A stretch of DNA of 7,675 bases from Methanoregula sp. (lineage in GTDB: Archaea > Halobacteriota > Methanomicrobia > Methanomicrobiales > Methanospirillaceae): NCBI GenBank assembly GCA_028705545.1, contig JAQWDG010000026.1, positions 6,455-14,129 on the forward strand, read 5' to 3'. Positions within the stretch are counted from its first letter, which is position 1, and every line of letters begins with the position of its first letter. Made by a program: the position numbers and the translations under genes. The notes beneath the pieces were generated by a model that worked only from the letters and a program-made list of their open reading frames with translations, had not been told where the DNA came from and did not search any database. Below are positions 1 through 6,285 of the stretch, one piece after another.

Positions 1-42
1 CGGATACGCGATTTCCTCTCGCAAGACACTGATGCCGCATGA
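1..42 (+). CDS. C-terminal end of an upstream gene (partial)
   Basis: The frame starting at base 1 is open and ends at a TGA at 40-42, encoding the tail RIRDFLSQDTDAA. This stop overlaps the ATG at 39 of the next gene (ATGA), the same arrangement seen at two other junctions in the window, so I read it as the end of a co-transcribed gene. The fragment is too short to suggest a function. Confidence 0.6.
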   Translation, partial: RIRDFLSQDTDAA

Positions 43-851
43 ATGCACGCGATTTTGCCGGTATCCTTTGCGGTATTTTCCTTGCCGTATTTGCCGGGTG
101 GTGCCTGATCGCAGGTTTCGGGGCGCTGGGGATAGCCGGCCATTATACGATATATCCTGCTCCCGATAGCAATGCGGTTGCGGTATATTCCCGGGGGATC
201 ACGCTCGATGTTCCGCTGCCATCGTCACCTGCAATAGTACCGCAGTACCGGGTGGCTGCCGTGCTGCAGGATGCGGGCGGAAACGGTACAGGATCCGGAG
301 TCAGAACGCAGATTCCCTCTGTTGAGGATGCACCCGCGCTTGCCGGAAAAGCGCTCGAACCGTACGGTGGTCTTCCCGCCGATGCAGTCCTTGAGAAAAG
401 CGATCGGGTGTTTGGGTATGAATACGACACCAAAACCGGGACGGCCATAAAACAATACCCGCAGTATACACAGGTGATGTATCGCCAGTACGTCAACGGT
501 TCGCTGGTTATGCCATCGCAGGTTTCTGTCGCGCTTGGCGAAAACGGGACGCTTTTGGATTACTCCAAGGACTGGTATGTCCTGGAACCTGCCGGCGAGA
601 TCCCGGTGCTTTCTGCTGAGGAAGCGCTGGAAAAACTAAAAAAACAGGATCTCTTCATCCCCCTCCAATGCTGTATTACCGATAGAACCATAACGCAGGT
701 CCAATTCGGTTACTACATCACCGTGCACAGCCCGTATATCCGTGAAGAAAAACCCGTGGACACCTGTACACCGGTCTGGGTTTTTTACGGAATTAAGCCG
801 GGTACAGGCACCGGGGCCTTTCCACTCTATATCAATGCCACGAGGGGATGA
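39..851 (+). CDS. Membrane-anchored protein with PepSY/FTP-like extracellular domain
   Basis: This 270-residue protein probably sits in the cytoplasmic membrane with most of its chain outside. A hydrophobic segment spans residues 7-33 after a very short N-terminus, with no lipobox. Residues about 92-200 have the look of PepSY/FTP-type or YycI-like domains: a Y-R-Q-Y-V-N-G-S-L-V strand (148-157), then a V-x-V-x-L-G-E-N-G-T turn (162-171), then a helix starting S-A-E-E-A-L (192-197). Near the end is P-V-W-V-F-Y-G (245-251), similar to the 'PaW' strand common in such proteins. Four N-x-S/T sequons (N82, N153, N169, N266) fit exposure on an archaeal surface. Cysteines 211, 212 and 243 could form a disulfide. 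The ATG at 39 overlaps the preceding stop, and the next gene follows after 7 bp. Fold assignment is from pattern only; ligand and partner are unknown. No protease motif is seen, so a regulatory or scaffolding role is more likely than catalysis. Confidence 0.85.
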   Translation: MNARDFAGILCGIFLAVFAGWCLIAGFGALGIAGHYTIYPAPDSNAVAVYSRGITLDVPLPSSPAIVPQYRVAAVLQDAGGNGTGSGVRTQIPSVEDAPALAGKALEPYGGLPADAVLEKSDRVFGYEYDTKTGTAIKQYPQYTQVMYRQYVNGSLVMPSQVSVALGENGTLLDYSKDWYVLEPAGEIPVLSAEEALEKLKKQDLFIPLQCCITDRTITQVQFGYYITVHSPYIREEKPVDTCTPVWVFYGIKPGTGTGAFPLYINATRG

Positions 852-858
852 ATGATTC

Positions 859-1923
859 ATGACTGAAAACGATGAAATGTCCGGAAAACCGAATCCGAAA
901 AATCCAGGAACAGATACAGGAAATCTTCCCGAACAAGAAAAGAGCAACCCGGTTCTTATCGCAGTGTGCTGCATCATCATTGCTGTCGGGCTTGCGATCC
1001 TCTTCATCGGTCCGCGAGTTGGTTTCCTCGCGGGTACCTGCGGTCAGGACGAGATTCCGATGACCTTCACTAATATGGACGCGCCGACCTATGCCATGAG
1101 TCTCCTGTACGAGTTTGGCGAGCCTGAACCGGCCGCGCCCCCTCCAATGCCACATATGATCGATTACCCTTTGCGAAAAGATACAATCGATGCGCTTTTG
1201 GCCCGTGCGCAGGTCAACGGCTCCGACAAATCAATCATTGGGATGTATGAATTTCCCGGCTCCTGCCTCCTCCTGGTAAACACCGGTGAGAACGTGACCG
1301 AAATCCTTGCCATAAACGACAGTATCCGGACCGTTACGCTCGTCCCCTACAATGTGGGAAGCCGGCAGCATGGGTACGGGGAGCCTGCGTATTCACTCCC
1401 CCTCCCTTCAAACACCAGCGCGGGGAATACCGATGCAGCACTCGGCTGGTGGCCGATGACTGCAGAGATCCATAAGCCACCGGTCTATCTTTTATCCACG
1501 GGAACCACCGACACGATCCGGCAAATCGATCCTGTCCTGCCGGGAACGGTAAACGTGACCTGTCCCCTTTACATCGTGAACAAGACCCGGACAGATACCT
1601 TTCACTCCACCAAGGGTACGGAAGAATTTTCCGTGACCACAACCGGGACGTTCTATGTACTCTATGGGCAGCGGGTGGAACACGTTACCTATGATTCGGC
1701 CATCACCAATTCATCCGGCTGGAAGATCTGTTTTGATCGGATGGGTATAACCATGAACGGGCCGGCAGCGGAACTGCGCCACACGGTAAAACTTTCCCGG
1801 TCTTCGGAACGGGTGCTCATCGGATACCTGGGAGTTACCGGGCCCTTTATCCAGATCCCCGAAACCCTGGGAAGCAGCACGGTTCAGTGGATCTCCCGCG
1901 ACGGTGCCGGGTGCAGTTGCTGA
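859..1923 (+). CDS. Single-span membrane protein with large extracellular domain, unknown function
   Basis: This 354-residue protein has a hydrophilic N-terminal tail of about 30 residues, one membrane helix at about 31-51 (VLIAVCCII...LFI), and about 300 residues that should lie outside. The outer part has six cysteines (C61, C136, C235, C291, C352, C354), ending in C-S-C, and about seven N-x-S/T sequons (for example N145, N185, N232, N241, N284). It is rich in beta-prone stretches such as the T-T-G-T-F-Y-V-L-Y-G region at 261-270. A proline-rich linker (E-P-A-A-P-P-P-M-P) lies at 90-98. I recognise no family. The ATG at 859 is chosen because GAGGGG (842-847) lies 11 bases upstream; ATGs at 848 and 852 lead to immediate stops. 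It sits between two other exported proteins with 7-bp gaps on either side, so it is likely part of the same transcript and the same surface assembly. Confidence 0.85.
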   Translation: MTENDEMSGKPNPKNPGTDTGNLPEQEKSNPVLIAVCCIIIAVGLAILFIGPRVGFLAGTCGQDEIPMTFTNMDAPTYAMSLLYEFGEPEPAAPPPMPHMIDYPLRKDTIDALLARAQVNGSDKSIIGMYEFPGSCLLLVNTGENVTEILAINDSIRTVTLVPYNVGSRQHGYGEPAYSLPLPSNTSAGNTDAALGWWPMTAEIHKPPVYLLSTGTTDTIRQIDPVLPGTVNVTCPLYIVNKTRTDTFHSTKGTEEFSVTTTGTFYVLYGQRVEHVTYDSAITNSSGWKICFDRMGITMNGPAAELRHTVKLSRSSERVLIGYLGVTGPFIQIPETLGSSTVQWISRDGAGCSC

Positions 1924-1930
1924 CAAGAGA

Positions 1931-2404
1931 ATGAAAAAGATGAAACAGTATTATTTCGGGCTGATTGCGGTGTTGCTGCTTGCAGTCCTCGCGGTATCTC
2001 CGGTAGCAGGAGGGTCGAACGATACGTGGGATCAGTCCTATTACCTGACGCACAAAGAAACCCTTGCCGGGCAAAGAGACATGTCCCGGTTTAACCCGGT
2101 TGTGACGCCCGTGCCCATCCAGACCATGAATGCAACGACAGCCCGACTCTACCCGGGCATGATGGCGTGCGGGAGCAGCGGATGCATCGATACGAAACCC
2201 TGCCCGTTCCCATTTCTCCGGTGCAGTCGTCCGCTAACCGTTATGGTTGCCTACAACGTAAACGAGTCCCGACCGGAAGTGCCCGGCCCGGTTGCCGGTA
2301 TCAGCATTGTGGGAGGACCGTTCTTTGAACCAGTGAACCTGTACCGGGCCGGAACTCCGGATGTTATTCTTCCGTTCGATCTTCATGCAGGGAGTGTGCC
2401 ATGA
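1931..2404 (+). CDS. Small secreted four-cysteine protein, unknown function
   Basis: The 157-residue product begins with a classic Sec signal: basic MKKMK, a hydrophobic core at about 9-24, and a likely cleavage site near V25-A26-G27. The mature chain is about 130 residues. Its most distinctive feature is a cluster of four cysteines, C80-x4-C85-x5-C91-x6-C98, in a short Pro/Gly-rich stretch (start A-C-G-S-S-G-C), which could form two disulfides or bind a metal or cluster. Sequons are N67 and N111. I recognise no family. The start at 1931 places the signal peptide at the N-terminus; an in-frame ATG at 1940 would also work, and a GTG at 1904 would overlap the previous gene and add nine residues before the signal. 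The stop overlaps the next ATG (ATGA at 2401), so translation is probably coupled to the lipoprotein gene that follows. Confidence 0.8.
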   Translation: MKKMKQYYFGLIAVLLLAVLAVSPVAGGSNDTWDQSYYLTHKETLAGQRDMSRFNPVVTPVPIQTMNATTARLYPGMMACGSSGCIDTKPCPFPFLRCSRPLTVMVAYNVNESRPEVPGPVAGISIVGGPFFEPVNLYRAGTPDVILPFDLHAGSVP

Positions 2405-3906
2405 ACATACCTGCCGGTATTGTAGCGTTTGTCGTGCTTGCAGGTTTTATCCTCTGGGCAGGATGCATGTCGGCACCTCCCGCTGATAACCTGACCGCTC
2501 CCGAAATTGCCGGACAATACGTACAGGCGCAGGAGAATATACAGGATTTTTCGGCAACTGCCGAGATTACGGGAGCAACCGGTCAGGTTATGGATCGCGT
2601 ACAGATCCAGAAAAAAGCCCCGTACGATTCCCGAATCGAGTTCCTTACTCCCGGCAGCGAGGCGAACGGAACTCTTGTGGTAACAAACGGCACGGTCATC
2701 TGGTGGTATTCGCCCCTTCCAAAGACCGTCCGCATTACCCGGCATTTCGATCCGAATGCCACGTATTTTTCCGGGTGGGATTACCCGGGGATGATCGCGC
2801 TCCTCTTTACAAAATATCCCGGCTCGTACATGCTCAACGGCACCGAACGGCGCAACAACACTTATGTCGTGGATTTTTCCGCGCCTGCCGGAGAACCATT
2901 CACGGTCCTTCCCGACAATTACCAGAACGCCCGGGTATGGATCGATGCCGGTTCGTGGATGCCTGTCAGGATCGTCCTGTATAACGAGACCTGGCCGGCG
3001 CCCGTGACCGTGGAATACCGGGATATCCGGGTGAACAGCGGCATTCCCGACAGCGTGTTCGTTTTCGATCCGGATAACGTGCCGAATCCGCCAAAAGAGA
3101 TCAGGCACCACGACCCGGTGCTTTTCCTGTTCTCACTTGAGGATGCCTATCATGTCATGGGAAGCGATCTCGTCATCCCGGGATATTTCCCGGCAGGGTA
3201 CGCGTATAGCGGTGGATACCTGATGGGCGACGGGACGCTTCAGCTCTCGCTTGTCAAAGATAGCGATTCGATCGGTTATATCGATTCACCGGTTGTCGGG
3301 AGACCCTACGGGGAAATTGTCGACGGGCCGGTTACAGAAATCCCGGCGAACGGAACTATCGGTGAATTCCGGCAGGGCAAAGACCAGAACCAGCTGCAAT
3401 GGATCAAGGGCGGCCATGCCTATACCCTGACGGGAAGGCAGGACCAAAAGGAGCTGGTAAAAATGGCAGGATCGCTGGTGGAGGTCAACGATACCCTGAT
3501 GAAGACACTGCCCTGGAACGAGCCGAAGATGGCCGAACCCCTCGGTATTACCGAACTGACTTCGATCATCATGCCGGAGTCGTGGCTCATCAACCACAAC
3601 ACCAGCGCTACACCGGGCATTGTGGAGATCCGGCTGCCCGCGCAGGAATTTTCCCGGGAGTTCGTGAACGGCACGGTTTACCCGGATTACCGGATTTACC
3701 GCAGCATTGCGGCGGACGAACGCGTTGTGCTCTACCAGATCCCGAACGATATGTTTCGGCGGGATAACCCGGATCCGAAATACGTCAGTATCGACCGGCC
3801 GGATTCTGTCTTCCGCTCCTATCCGAACCTGACGGCAGTTTTTTTGGACCAGTGCAAACATTACAAGATCCCCTGCCCGGCCGGGAGCGTGACCGCACAT
3901 GGATAA
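2401..3906 (+). CDS. Lipoprotein with LolA/RseB-like and DUF4367-like regions
   Basis: This 501-residue protein has an export signal ending in a lipobox-like W-A-G-C, so C22 is probably the anchored N-terminus; Trp at -3 is unusual, though Leu occupies -4. Residues about 34-226 look like the LolA/LppX/RseB half-barrel: an opening helix (E-I-A-G-Q-Y-V-Q-A), then a strand run with D-R-V-Q-I-Q-K-K-A-P-Y (65-75), the N-G-T-V-I-W-W-Y-S-P strand (96-105), and the repeated-strand end V-T-V-E-Y-R-D-I-R-V-N (202-212). Residues about 244-363 resemble DUF4367, with F-P-A-G-Y (263-267) and the G-G-H-A-Y-T-L-T-G strand (337-345). The last 130 residues are unassigned. I count twelve N-x-S/T sequons, a heavy load. 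In bacteria such folds bind lipid acyl chains or sense envelope stress (LolA, RseB); in an archaeon with ether lipids the ligand is unknown. GGAG at 2391-2394 is the RBS. Domain calls are from pattern, without a search. Confidence 0.88.
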   Translation: MNIPAGIVAFVVLAGFILWAGCMSAPPADNLTAPEIAGQYVQAQENIQDFSATAEITGATGQVMDRVQIQKKAPYDSRIEFLTPGSEANGTLVVTNGTVIWWYSPLPKTVRITRHFDPNATYFSGWDYPGMIALLFTKYPGSYMLNGTERRNNTYVVDFSAPAGEPFTVLPDNYQNARVWIDAGSWMPVRIVLYNETWPAPVTVEYRDIRVNSGIPDSVFVFDPDNVPNPPKEIRHHDPVLFLFSLEDAYHVMGSDLVIPGYFPAGYAYSGGYLMGDGTLQLSLVKDSDSIGYIDSPVVGRPYGEIVDGPVTEIPANGTIGEFRQGKDQNQLQWIKGGHAYTLTGRQDQKELVKMAGSLVEVNDTLMKTLPWNEPKMAEPLGITELTSIIMPESWLINHNTSATPGIVEIRLPAQEFSREFVNGTVYPDYRIYRSIAADERVVLYQIPNDMFRRDNPDPKYVSIDRPDSVFRSYPNLTAVFLDQCKHYKIPCPAGSVTAHG

Positions 3907-4816
3907 AGTCCTGTGGCTGATCGTCGCGGCGCTTGCCCTTATTGTAATCATGGGATGTACAGGACTCTGGACTCCCGGACCCGGGGGTTCGCACACGGGT
4001 TCTGATCTCCTGGTTCACGGGACAACTCCTGAAAATACGCTTACAATACCACCGGACAGCACAGCCAGCCCGGCTGCAGACAGGCAAAACACATCGATCA
4101 ATGCTGTTGAAGAAAATTTGGAAACAATGGCGATCCAAGGCATCGCACCTCCGTGCAGGGATATCCAGAAGAACTGCGATGTTGTGGGGCCGATACCTGC
4201 CGGGACCTACACCAGAACCGAACTGATCGGAGCAAACATGGTGCCGGTCGAAACGGCGCGGCAGCTGGCACGTATCGCATGTACAGGTGGGAACAAGACT
4301 GGCATATCCGGCAGCCAGAATATTTACCTGAACGCATCGTTCAACGAACCCGTCACGGTGTACGATATCAGCGGCACGAGACTGTACTATCGGTTTTCTG
4401 CCGGCAACGAGACCGGGAACTGCACGATCTTCGTCAAGGCAAACAAACTACTGGGTTCGCCCCTCTTTTTGGTCAGGTCCGATCCGGACTGCATGGACGA
4501 TATTGGACTGCAGACCGCAACAGCAGATAAAACCGTACTTGCCGATCACCCGGGGTATCGTATCGAGTCATCCCTGCCGATCTTTTACCGGGACGATCAT
4601 GAAGGAATTCAGTATCTTCTGGTAAACCCGGAAACGAACGCCCGCGTAACCTCCGTGCTGGACCTCTGCACGTTTGCCGATGTGACAAAGAATGCAAGAT
4701 CCCTCTTTTCACCGGTATCCGATACTGAATATGCCTCGCTGTTCGGAGAATACGAGCACCGGCTCAGTGAATGGGAAACGGAAAATCTGACGATATTAAA
4801 CGGAGTGTCCTCATGA
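3899..4816 (+). CDS. Second lipoprotein, possible streptopain-propeptide/PepSY-like domain
   Basis: This 305-residue protein begins with a short signal and a lipobox-like I-M-G-C, making C20 the likely lipid-anchored residue. A Gly/Pro/Thr-rich linker runs to about residue 65. The middle (about 115-200) has an order reminiscent of small propeptide or inhibitor domains related to streptopain inhibitor: a helix V-E-T-A-R-Q-L-A (117-124), then P-V-T-V-Y-D-I-S-G-T-R-L-Y-Y-R-F (151-166), then T-I-F-V-K-A-N-K-L-L-G-S-P-L-F (176-190), matching the 'YDl-G-YY-F ... A-lG-pv' pattern. This is an inference with low certainty. Beyond the lipid Cys there are six more cysteines (C86, C93, C128, C175, C198, C257). 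It overlaps the previous lipoprotein gene by 8 bp, and GGGAG at 3883-3887 may serve as RBS. Two adjacent coupled lipoprotein genes suggest the products work together on the outer face of the membrane. Confidence 0.85.
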   Translation: MDKVLWLIVAALALIVIMGCTGLWTPGPGGSHTGSDLLVHGTTPENTLTIPPDSTASPAADRQNTSINAVEENLETMAIQGIAPPCRDIQKNCDVVGPIPAGTYTRTELIGANMVPVETARQLARIACTGGNKTGISGSQNIYLNASFNEPVTVYDISGTRLYYRFSAGNETGNCTIFVKANKLLGSPLFLVRSDPDCMDDIGLQTATADKTVLADHPGYRIESSLPIFYRDDHEGIQYLLVNPETNARVTSVLDLCTFADVTKNARSLFSPVSDTEYASLFGEYEHRLSEWETENLTILNGVSS

Positions 4817-5049
4817 AACAGGAATACGAACACCCCCGGATACTGTCGCACTATACAGCAGTATTTACCCTTACTGCCCTTAGTACCGTTCCGTTACCGG
4901 CTGACCGTGATGCGGCCGTTCCTTATCTCATACCTATCGTAAAGGATACCGGTACCGCAACTATTGACATTGGTCTTTTCCTTTGTCAGATCTTTGGGAT
5001 ATCCTGTCGCAATCCAGAGGAGGATCTGAAAAATGACGACTCTTGCTGA
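4813..5049 (+). CDS. Small 78-residue protein, possibly exported, unknown
   Basis: The ATG at 4813 overlaps the preceding stop (ATGA) and has GGAG at 4802-4805, seven bases upstream, so this start is preferred over an in-frame ATG at 4771 inside the previous gene. The product has a moderately hydrophobic stretch at about 15-30 (T-A-V-F-T-L-T-A-L-S-T-V-P-L-P-A) that could be a signal peptide, then a short tail with C58, C65 and C78 at its very end. The 3' end overlaps the next gene by 17 bp and contains that gene's GAGGAGG ribosome binding site. No family is recognised. It may be a genuine small protein or a translated coupling leader; codon use looks ordinary. Confidence 0.55.
   Translation: MKQEYEHPRILSHYTAVFTLTALSTVPLPADRDAAVPYLIPIVKDTGTATIDIGLFLCQIFGISCRNPEEDLKNDDSC
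5017..5026 (+). promoter_or_regulatory. Ribosome binding site of the five-helix membrane protein
   Basis: GAGGAGGATC closely matches the complement of the 16S rRNA 3' end and lies nine bases (from GGAGG) before the ATG at 5033. It is one of the strongest such sites in the window and lies inside the preceding small gene, fixing the start of the next one. Confidence 0.75.
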
Positions 5050-5506
5050 CAGGCTTAGAAAAGAATGTGTCATTATAACGCTGCTTGCAGTGTGGGCAGT
5101 GATTATTCTGTTCGTACCTGTACGTATGAGAATACCCCCATCAGGGCTGACCGACCCGGGCCTCATCATCCTTTACGTGCTCCTGATCGTATCGTTTTCA
5201 GTGCTGGTTTCCGTGATCCCTGTCGTTGTTATCTTTACCGGATGGTACAGGGGAAAACCAATCGTTGCCGGTCTTTTCGGATTCCTCCTGCTGCCGGCCA
5301 TTGCAGTTACCGGATATCTCGTTACTCCCGGGAAAGCCCCCTATGGAGTCGTAACGTTAAGCGGTGCACTCGTCTTTCTGGTAATCCCCTCCATCCTTGC
5401 CGGATGTGCAGGGTATTGCGCGGCGCTGCGAACGAAATCCGCTCTTGCCGCGGCGATTGTCATGGGCGGAGTATGGGTAGTGATCATGATGCACGCATTC
5501 AACTAA
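5033..5506 (+). CDS. Polytopic membrane protein, about five helices, unknown function
   Basis: This 157-residue protein is almost entirely hydrophobic, with segments at about 12-29, 43-69, 76-97, 103-131 and 136-154 separated by short polar turns (for example W-Y-R-G-K-P at 71-76 and R-T-K at 133-135). It has no acidic residue within the helices and no transporter or enzyme signature that I recognise. Its fourth segment ends L-V-I-P-S-I-L-A-G, followed by R-T-K, a pattern shared with the membrane protein at 7015-7431, suggesting the two are related. The strong GAGGAGG site at 5017 defines the start. It is coupled to the small gene before it by a 17-bp overlap and is followed by the only sizeable gap in the window, so it may close the first transcription unit. 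Confidence 0.85.
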   Translation: MTTLADRLRKECVIITLLAVWAVIILFVPVRMRIPPSGLTDPGLIILYVLLIVSFSVLVSVIPVVVIFTGWYRGKPIVAGLFGFLLLPAIAVTGYLVTPGKAPYGVVTLSGALVFLVIPSILAGCAGYCAALRTKSALAAAIVMGGVWVVIMMHAFN

Positions 5507-5507
5507 A

Positions 5508-5514
5508 AAGGTGG
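5508..5514 (+). promoter_or_regulatory. Possible ribosome binding site for an alternative upstream start at 5518
   Basis: AAGGTGG lies three bases before ATG 5518, which is in frame with the secreted protein annotated from 5644. If used, it would add 42 residues before the signal sequence. The motif is a fair match but the spacing is short, so this remains an alternative to the 5644 start. Confidence 0.35.
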
Positions 5515-5574
5515 ACGATGACCGATGCGGTAAAACCACAGCAACAACGATCTTCCCTGTCCGACGCTATGGCG

Positions 5575-5582
5575 TTTTATAA
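5575..5582 (+). promoter_or_regulatory. Candidate archaeal TATA box (TTTTATAA)
   Basis: TTTTATAA stands in the only gap longer than 10 bp between genes. Archaeal transcription starts about 22-27 bases downstream of the box, which would be near 5604-5608, giving a leader of some 40 bases before ATG 5644. The bases just upstream (CTATGGCG) are not a good purine-rich BRE, which weakens the call. If real, the last four genes could be transcribed separately from the first part of the cluster. Confidence 0.4.
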
Positions 5583-5585
5583 GAT

Positions 5586-5602
5586 GCCGGCTGCCTGCCG
5601 GC
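5586..5602 (+). repeat. Short perfect inverted repeat (6-bp stem, 5-base loop)
   Basis: GCCGGC-tgcct-GCCGGC can fold into a GC-only hairpin just downstream of the candidate TATA box. No T-run follows, so it does not look like a terminator. It may overlap the transcription start region, or simply reflect the high frequency of GCCGG in this DNA. Confidence 0.35.
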
Positions 5603-5643
5603 TCACGAACCGCAGTTGTACCAGCAAAAAAAGAGATACAGCA

Positions 5644-6285
5644 ATGCGATTACGAATCCTTAAAAAAAAGTGCAGGGCCCGGGTCCTGGTAATCCCGGCA
5701 ATTTTTACTCTGGGTTTCATCACGCTCATTCCCGCGGTGTCGGGTGCCGGGGAGACACGGCAGGCATTCCCGGAAAACGATACGACAGGATACGTCCCGG
5801 TCGAGGTCATTGTAATCGATCCGACCGTCAAGGCAGCGACACCGGATTATAATTTTCTCGTGCTGGACGATGAAGGAAAAGCAAATTGCCTCCGCGATCT
5901 CAACACAGGTTTCGATCTCCTGTACGCTGCCGACCCAAAAAAAGATGCAAAATATGCTGCACTGGTCGCGGAGCTGAACGCGATCTGGGACAAGTACCCG
6001 GTCGTATCGGAAACAAAACCGGGAAGCGCCGGGTATCCGACTTATGGCGGACCGGAGACCACCATCCGGTTTGCACCGTCCGTTACTGAAACAAAACTTA
6101 CCGGTGACGAAAATGCGGCCATCCGCGAGAGTGCGGCGATCATGAATGAGGCATACCAAAAAAGCCATCCAACGCAGCCGACACCGCTTCCTGCCGCACT
6201 TATGATCCCTGCACTTACAGTGGCAGGAACATTCATTTTTCATAGAAAGGAGGTAAAAAAAAGAAAAAATCCCCGTGGATCGTAA
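5644..6285 (+). CDS. Secreted surface protein with C-terminal membrane anchor
   Basis: From ATG 5644 the product is 213 residues. It has an Arg/Lys-rich start (MRLRILKKK), a hydrophobic core at about 14-30 and a plausible cleavage near V32-S33-G34-A35. The mature part is hydrophilic: a strand-rich region at 49-60 (G-Y-V-P-V-E-V-I-V-I-D-P), a segment with D-Y-N-F-L-V-L-D-D (68-76), and a helical part at about 100-117. The end has P-T-P-L-P (179-183), a hydrophobic helix (about 184-199) and the tail R-K-E-V-K-K-R-K, the three-part layout of archaeal CTERM/archaeosortase-like substrates or a simple type I anchor. No PGF or other named motif is present. An in-frame ATG at 5518 with AAGGTGG would give 255 residues but would bury the signal sequence 42 residues in; the signal peptide and the TATA box at 5575 favour 5644. 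Family unknown. Confidence 0.78.
   Translation: MRLRILKKKCRARVLVIPAIFTLGFITLIPAVSGAGETRQAFPENDTTGYVPVEVIVIDPTVKAATPDYNFLVLDDEGKANCLRDLNTGFDLLYAADPKKDAKYAALVAELNAIWDKYPVVSETKPGSAGYPTYGGPETTIRFAPSVTETKLTGDENAAIRESAAIMNEAYQKSHPTQPTPLPAALMIPALTVAGTFIFHRKEVKKRKNPRGS
6249..6253 (+). promoter_or_regulatory. Strong GGAGG ribosome binding site with no start codon at the usual distance
   Basis: GGAGG lies 31 bases before ATG 6285, too far for direct use. The codon seven bases downstream, at 6261-6263, is AAG in the same frame as the following gene. It looks like the position of an original ATG. Confidence 0.55.

Noticed and set aside
2383..3111. Long open frame of 242 codons on the - strand
   Set aside because: It lies wholly opposite the lipoprotein gene, whose signal peptide, domains and overlaps with neighbours are convincing; the reverse translation is Arg/His/Gly-rich without domain features.
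3286..3996. Long open frame of 236 codons on the - strand
   Set aside because: It is antisense to the end of the first lipoprotein and the start of the second, shows no signal, motif or good RBS, and has shadow-like composition.
5065..5517. Upstream extension of the 5644-6285 frame back to 5065
   Set aside because: It runs through the well-supported five-helix membrane protein in another frame, and the translated sequence (Arg/Cys/His-rich) looks non-coding.
5586..5602. GCCGGC hairpin as a transcription terminator
   Set aside because: There is no T-run after the stem, archaeal termination usually depends on T-runs, and the hairpin lies downstream of a candidate TATA box.
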